From Ruminococcus sp. (lineage in GTDB: Bacteria > Bacillota > Clostridia > Lachnospirales > Lachnospiraceae): a stretch of 64,000 nt of DNA. The DNA lies in the NCBI GenBank assembly GCA_013911065.1, contig JACERV010000009.1, positions 62,001 through 126,000 of the forward strand, read 5' to 3'. Of the stretch, positions 61,095 to 64,000 are shown one piece after another (the stretch's first letter is position 1; every line of letters begins with the position of its first letter). The position numbers and the translations under genes are program-made. Below the pieces are notes generated by a model. The model made no database searches. It had not been told where the DNA came from and was given only the letters and a program-made list of their open reading frames with translations.

Positions 61095-61525
61095 CGTAAA
61101 TCCCCCAATCTTACATTTTCCCCCAGCGAATGAATCTTCTCGACAAACTCATTCATTGTCGTCGAAAACTTTACACCTTCGGCAGCTGACACCCACTCGA
61201 CCCGGGTCCTGCCCTGTTCTACACCGATATAATCCAGCATGGAGAATAACAGTGTCATCCTTCTCCTGGTATAATAATTACCGGTACTATAGTGGCAGTC
61301 TCCCGGATGACATCCGCATAAGATTACTCCGTCCGCCCCTTTTTCAAATGCCCGCAGGACAAACATCGGGTTTACCCGGCATGAGCAGGGCACCCGGATA
61401 ATCTTCACATCAGCCGGATAACTCAGACGGCTGCTGCCGGCCAGGTCTGCCCCGGCATAGCTGCACCAGTTACAGCAGAAGGCAACAATTTTAGGCTTAA
61501 ATTCTGTTTTTGCTGTTATCGACAT
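61082..61525 (-). CDS. flxD: FlxD/MvhD-like [2Fe-2S] electron-transfer subunit
   Basis: A 147-residue MvhD-family protein. The cysteine pattern CCNWCSYAGAD near residue 17, PCSCRVNP near 46 and LCGCHPGDCHY near 69 is the MvhD signature. In methanogens and in Flx-Hdr complexes it links the electron-input module to HdrA. It overlaps hdrA by 10 bp and flxC by 13 bp. Confidence 0.92.
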   Translation of the reverse strand: MSITAKTEFKPKIVAFCCNWCSYAGADLAGSSRLSYPADVKIIRVPCSCRVNPMFVLRAFEKGADGVILCGCHPGDCHYSTGNYYTRRRMTLLFSMLDYIGVEQGRTRVEWVSAAEGVKFSTTMNEFVEKIHSLGENVRLGDLRCRN

Positions 61526-63504
61526 ATTGCATCCACCTCCGCTATAATTTGTCTATTCGAAAATCCCTGTAAATCCATAGCACCGGAAGGACAGGTTACG
61601 GTACATGCACCACAGCCCTGGCAAAGGGCATTATTGACTACTGCAATGCGCCGGACCTCACGGATACCATGATCATTCACTTCACGGTCTTCGTATGTAA
61701 TCGCGCCATAAGGACAAACATTGGCACAAGTTGAACAACCGTTACACAATAATTCATCGGACTTCGCTGTGCAGGGGTTGGTCATCAGCTTTTCTTTTGC
61801 CAGCAAACCGATTGCTTTTACTGCCGCCGACCCCGCCTGAGCAACTGTCTCAGGAATATCTTTCGGACCCTGGCACACACCGGAGAGAAAGACACCGGCA
61901 GTCGGTGATTCAACCGGACGAAGTTTGGGATGTGCTTCAGTCAAAAAGTTATTGGTATCAATACTGGCTGTCAGCATGGTCGCAATTTTGCGTACTCCTG
62001 CTTCCGGCTCAATTGCCGTTGCCAGTACAACCATGTCAGCTTCCATCAGGATCTGTTTATTATCCAGCAGATCAACCGCCTGTACCAGAAGCTGGCCATT
62101 TGCCTGAGGAGCAACTTTACCGACCTGACCTTTGACATAATTCACACCGTACTCTTCAACTGCCCGGCGGTAGAACTCATCGAAATTCTTTCCGGGAGTC
62201 CGTACATCAATATAAAATACAGTCACATTTACATCCGGATATTTATCACGAATCAGCATCGCATGCTTAGCGGTATACATACAGCAGATCTTTGAGCAAT
62301 ACACTTTCCCCCGGCAGGTGACGTCACGGGAGCCGACACACTGTATAAACACCATGTTCTTCGGTGCTTTGCCGTCAGAAAGACGTTCCAGGTGCCCCTT
62401 CGTAGGGCCGGCTGCGTTCATTACCCGTTCCAGCTCCAGCGAGGTGATAACATCCTTGCTTTGGTTATATGCATACTCATCAAAATCATCTAATTTAATT
62501 GTATCAAATCCAGTCGCCACGACAATTGCACCATACTTCTCAGTGATGATCTCATCTTCCTGGGTATAGTCTACCGCTCCGGCCTGACACACCTTTTCAC
62601 AAATACCGCACTTACCGGTTTTAAACTTAATACAGTTTTCACGGTCAATCACCGGTACATTGGGGATAGCCTGAGCAAACGGCGTGTAAACCGCGCTGCG
62701 TTTCCCTAGTCCACGGTTAAACTCACTGGATATTTTCTTTGACGGACATTTTTCTGAACAGACACCACATCCGGTACACTTATCCATATTTATAGAACGG
62801 GCCTTTTTCCTGATATCCACAGTAAAATCACCGACAAAACCACTCACCTGATCCACTTCACTATAGGTATAAATATTAATCTTATCGTGGGCTGAGGCTT
62901 CCACCATTTTAGGTGTGAGAATACAGGCCGAACAATCCAAGGTCGGGAACGTCTTATCAAGCTGTGACATCCGCCCGCCGATACTTGGCGTTTTCTCAAC
63001 AATATCCACTTCATATCCTGCTTCGGCAATATCAAGTGCGGTCTGAATACCGGCGATTCCGCCGCCGATTACCAGTGCTCTTTTAGTCACCCGGCTTTCA
63101 CCCGGCTTAAGCGGTGCATTAAGTGTTACTTTAGCAATCGCTGCCCGTGCCAGAATAATTGCTTTTTCAGTACCTTCTTCAATATTTTTATGAATCCAGG
63201 AACAATGCTCACGGATATTCGCAATCTCAACCATATAAGGATTGATACCAGCCCGCTCTGCGGCATTTCGAAAAGTTGTCTCGTGCATCCGGGGAGAGCA
63301 TGAACATACCACGATTCCTGTCAATTTTTTCTCTTTTACTGCTTCTGTTATTCTTGCCTGCCCGGCTTCTGAACACATATACTGATAGTCTTCTGCATGA
63401 ACCACTCCCGGTTCCAGCAGGGACATCTGAGCAACCTTTTCAACATCTACCGTTGCCGAGATATTGCTCCCGCAATGACAGACAAACACTCCAATCCTCT
63501 GCAC
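61516..63504 (-). CDS. hdrA: HdrA-like flavin electron-bifurcation subunit
   Basis: A 662-residue protein with the HdrA domain order: an N-terminal FVCHCGSNISATVD domain, FAD-binding ALVIGGGIAGIQTALDIA near 145, an inserted ferredoxin pair (CTGCGVCSEKCPS near 243 and CGICEKVC near 298), and a C-terminal double ferredoxin (CNGCSTCANVCPYG near 592 and CQGCGACTVTCPSG near 633). HdrA is the bifurcating flavin site of heterodisulfide reductases, splitting electrons between a low-potential acceptor such as ferredoxin and a high-potential acceptor at HdrB. It lies in one transcript with hdrC, hdrB and flx genes. Confidence 0.93.
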   Translation of the reverse strand: MQRIGVFVCHCGSNISATVDVEKVAQMSLLEPGVVHAEDYQYMCSEAGQARITEAVKEKKLTGIVVCSCSPRMHETTFRNAAERAGINPYMVEIANIREHCSWIHKNIEEGTEKAIILARAAIAKVTLNAPLKPGESRVTKRALVIGGGIAGIQTALDIAEAGYEVDIVEKTPSIGGRMSQLDKTFPTLDCSACILTPKMVEASAHDKINIYTYSEVDQVSGFVGDFTVDIRKKARSINMDKCTGCGVCSEKCPSKKISSEFNRGLGKRSAVYTPFAQAIPNVPVIDRENCIKFKTGKCGICEKVCQAGAVDYTQEDEIITEKYGAIVVATGFDTIKLDDFDEYAYNQSKDVITSLELERVMNAAGPTKGHLERLSDGKAPKNMVFIQCVGSRDVTCRGKVYCSKICCMYTAKHAMLIRDKYPDVNVTVFYIDVRTPGKNFDEFYRRAVEEYGVNYVKGQVGKVAPQANGQLLVQAVDLLDNKQILMEADMVVLATAIEPEAGVRKIATMLTASIDTNNFLTEAHPKLRPVESPTAGVFLSGVCQGPKDIPETVAQAGSAAVKAIGLLAKEKLMTNPCTAKSDELLCNGCSTCANVCPYGAITYEDREVNDHGIREVRRIAVVNNALCQGCGACTVTCPSGAMDLQGFSNRQIIAEVDAICR

Positions 63505-63509
63505 TTATA

Positions 63510-63899
63510 TCACCTCCTGTATCTTCTGAATGCACTGACTAAAAGCTGCTGGGGTAATTCCGGGTCTAAACGTTCCGGGATATCCTCCGGTGTCAGATAG
63601 TCTGCACCTCTCTGGCGCACTACCAGCTGCCGTGCACCATCAATCAGTTTCCCTGGCTTAACATTCCGCGGACAGCGTTCGATACAGGCAAAACATGACA
63701 GACATTTCCAGAGTGATTTCGAATTCACCAGAGCATCTATATCTTCATTCAGTACATAAGATACAAACTGATGCGGCTTTATATCCATCTCATTAAACAA
63801 AGGACAGGTTGCCGAGCACTTGCCGCATTTCATACATTTATATGGGTCGACGCCAGTAATTTCTTTCATTTTCTGTGTCTGCGATTTTCCGTGACTCAT
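63510..63899 (-). CDS. hdrC: HdrC-like 4Fe-4S subunit
   Basis: A 129-residue two-cluster ferredoxin-like protein. Motifs are CMKCGKCSATCPLFNEMD near residues 21-38 and CLSCFACIERCPRN near 66-79. HdrC carries electrons from HdrA to HdrB. Its start overlaps the hdrB stop by 4 bp (ATGA). No membrane segment is present, so the complex is cytoplasmic. Confidence 0.92.
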   Translation of the reverse strand: MSHGKSQTQKMKEITGVDPYKCMKCGKCSATCPLFNEMDIKPHQFVSYVLNEDIDALVNSKSLWKCLSCFACIERCPRNVKPGKLIDGARQLVVRQRGADYLTPEDIPERLDPELPQQLLVSAFRRYRR

Positions 63900-64000
63900 G
63901 ATGCCTGTACCTCCTCATTTTTATCAATCAGGCCCAGCGCTTCCGCCAGCAGTTCAGTGAAATACTGTACGGGCAGTTTAGAACCGCTTTTACTCATATT
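63896..64000 (-). CDS. hdrB: HdrB-like subunit (C-terminal end only)
   Basis: Only the last 34 residues lie in the window. They read SGSKLPVQYFTELLAEALGL followed by IDKNEEVQAS and the stop. The PVxYFTELLxxALGL pattern is typical of the HdrB C-terminus after its second CCG domain. Position directly before hdrC supports the call. Its cysteine-rich CCG domains must lie beyond the window edge. Confidence 0.78.
   Translation of the reverse strand, partial: NMSKSGSKLPVQYFTELLAEALGLIDKNEEVQAS

Noticed and set aside
1-64000. tRNA, rRNA, CRISPR and common metabolite riboswitches
   Set aside because: No characteristic cloverleaf, rRNA segment, repeat-spacer array or recognisable conserved riboswitch core was noticed by reading; a covariance-model search would be needed to exclude small RNAs fully.

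Overview
The window looks like a chromosome segment of an anaerobic gut Firmicute of the Lachnospiraceae type (Blautia, Ruminococcus or Anaerostipes are plausible; species not assignable from sequence alone). The basis is a moderately AT-rich composition, strong AGGAGG ribosome-binding sites, YesMN-type two-component systems, Lachnospiraceae-style lipoprotein sugar-binding proteins, a glycyl-radical propanediol microcompartment and a cytoplasmic HdrABC/FlxABCD electron-transfer cluster. It is dominated by catabolism of deoxy sugars, polyols and inositol. No rRNA, tRNA, CRISPR array, transposase or phage gene was seen.

Layout. (1) 1-5242, minus strand: a galactitol/tagatose-like operon (GatZ-like subunit cut by the window edge, GatD-like dehydrogenase, FGGY kinase, LacI regulator, GatY-like class II aldolase) behind a consensus promoter and a perfect 18-bp LacI-type operator. 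(2) 5483-15338: rhamnose mutarotase, a UlaE-type 3-epimerase and a rhamnose-type ABC importer on the minus strand, facing a divergent YesN/YesM two-component pair whose kinase carries an unexpected C-terminal half AraC DNA-binding domain. (3) 15484-19196, plus strand: a four-gene BcrA-type ABC transporter plus OmpR/VanS-like two-component module. (4) 19193-27996: a divergent AraA-family sugar isomerase, two AraC regulators and a second rhamnose-type ABC importer. (5) 28130-41721, minus strand: a complete glycyl-radical propanediol-utilisation bacterial microcompartment locus (GRM5 or fucose/rhamnose type) with a DeoR regulator, shell proteins, enzymes and encapsulation peptides. (6) 42123-49698: a myo-inositol locus (IolE, ABC importer, Hyi-like isomerase, IolG) with a divergent LacI regulator. 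(7) 49976-54039: a PHP phosphoesterase, a small XRE protein and rhaB-rhaA. (8) 54100-54450: a type I toxin-antitoxin module with a predicted antisense RNA. (9) 54521-64000, minus strand: class I fumarase, a soluble fumarate reductase-like flavoprotein and Fe-S pair, and FlxABCD-HdrABC, in one tightly packed operon running off the window.

How the parts fit. RhaM, RhaA and RhaB convert L-rhamnose to L-rhamnulose-1-phosphate. No rhaD lies beside rhaBA; the class II aldolase in the microcompartment locus carries a C-terminal encapsulation peptide and is the obvious aldolase. It yields DHAP and lactaldehyde, which is reduced to 1,2-propanediol, dehydrated by the glycyl-radical enzyme to propionaldehyde and dismutated by PduP, the alcohol dehydrogenase and PduL to propionyl-phosphate and propanol. 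The Flx-Hdr-Frd-Fum operon suggests a second reductive sink, malate to fumarate to succinate, driven by an NADH-oxidising and probably electron-bifurcating soluble complex. The strongest items for follow-up are that fumarate reductase/Hdr/Flx assembly, a shell protein gene with two in-frame starts, the sensor kinase with half an AraC domain, and the type I toxin module.
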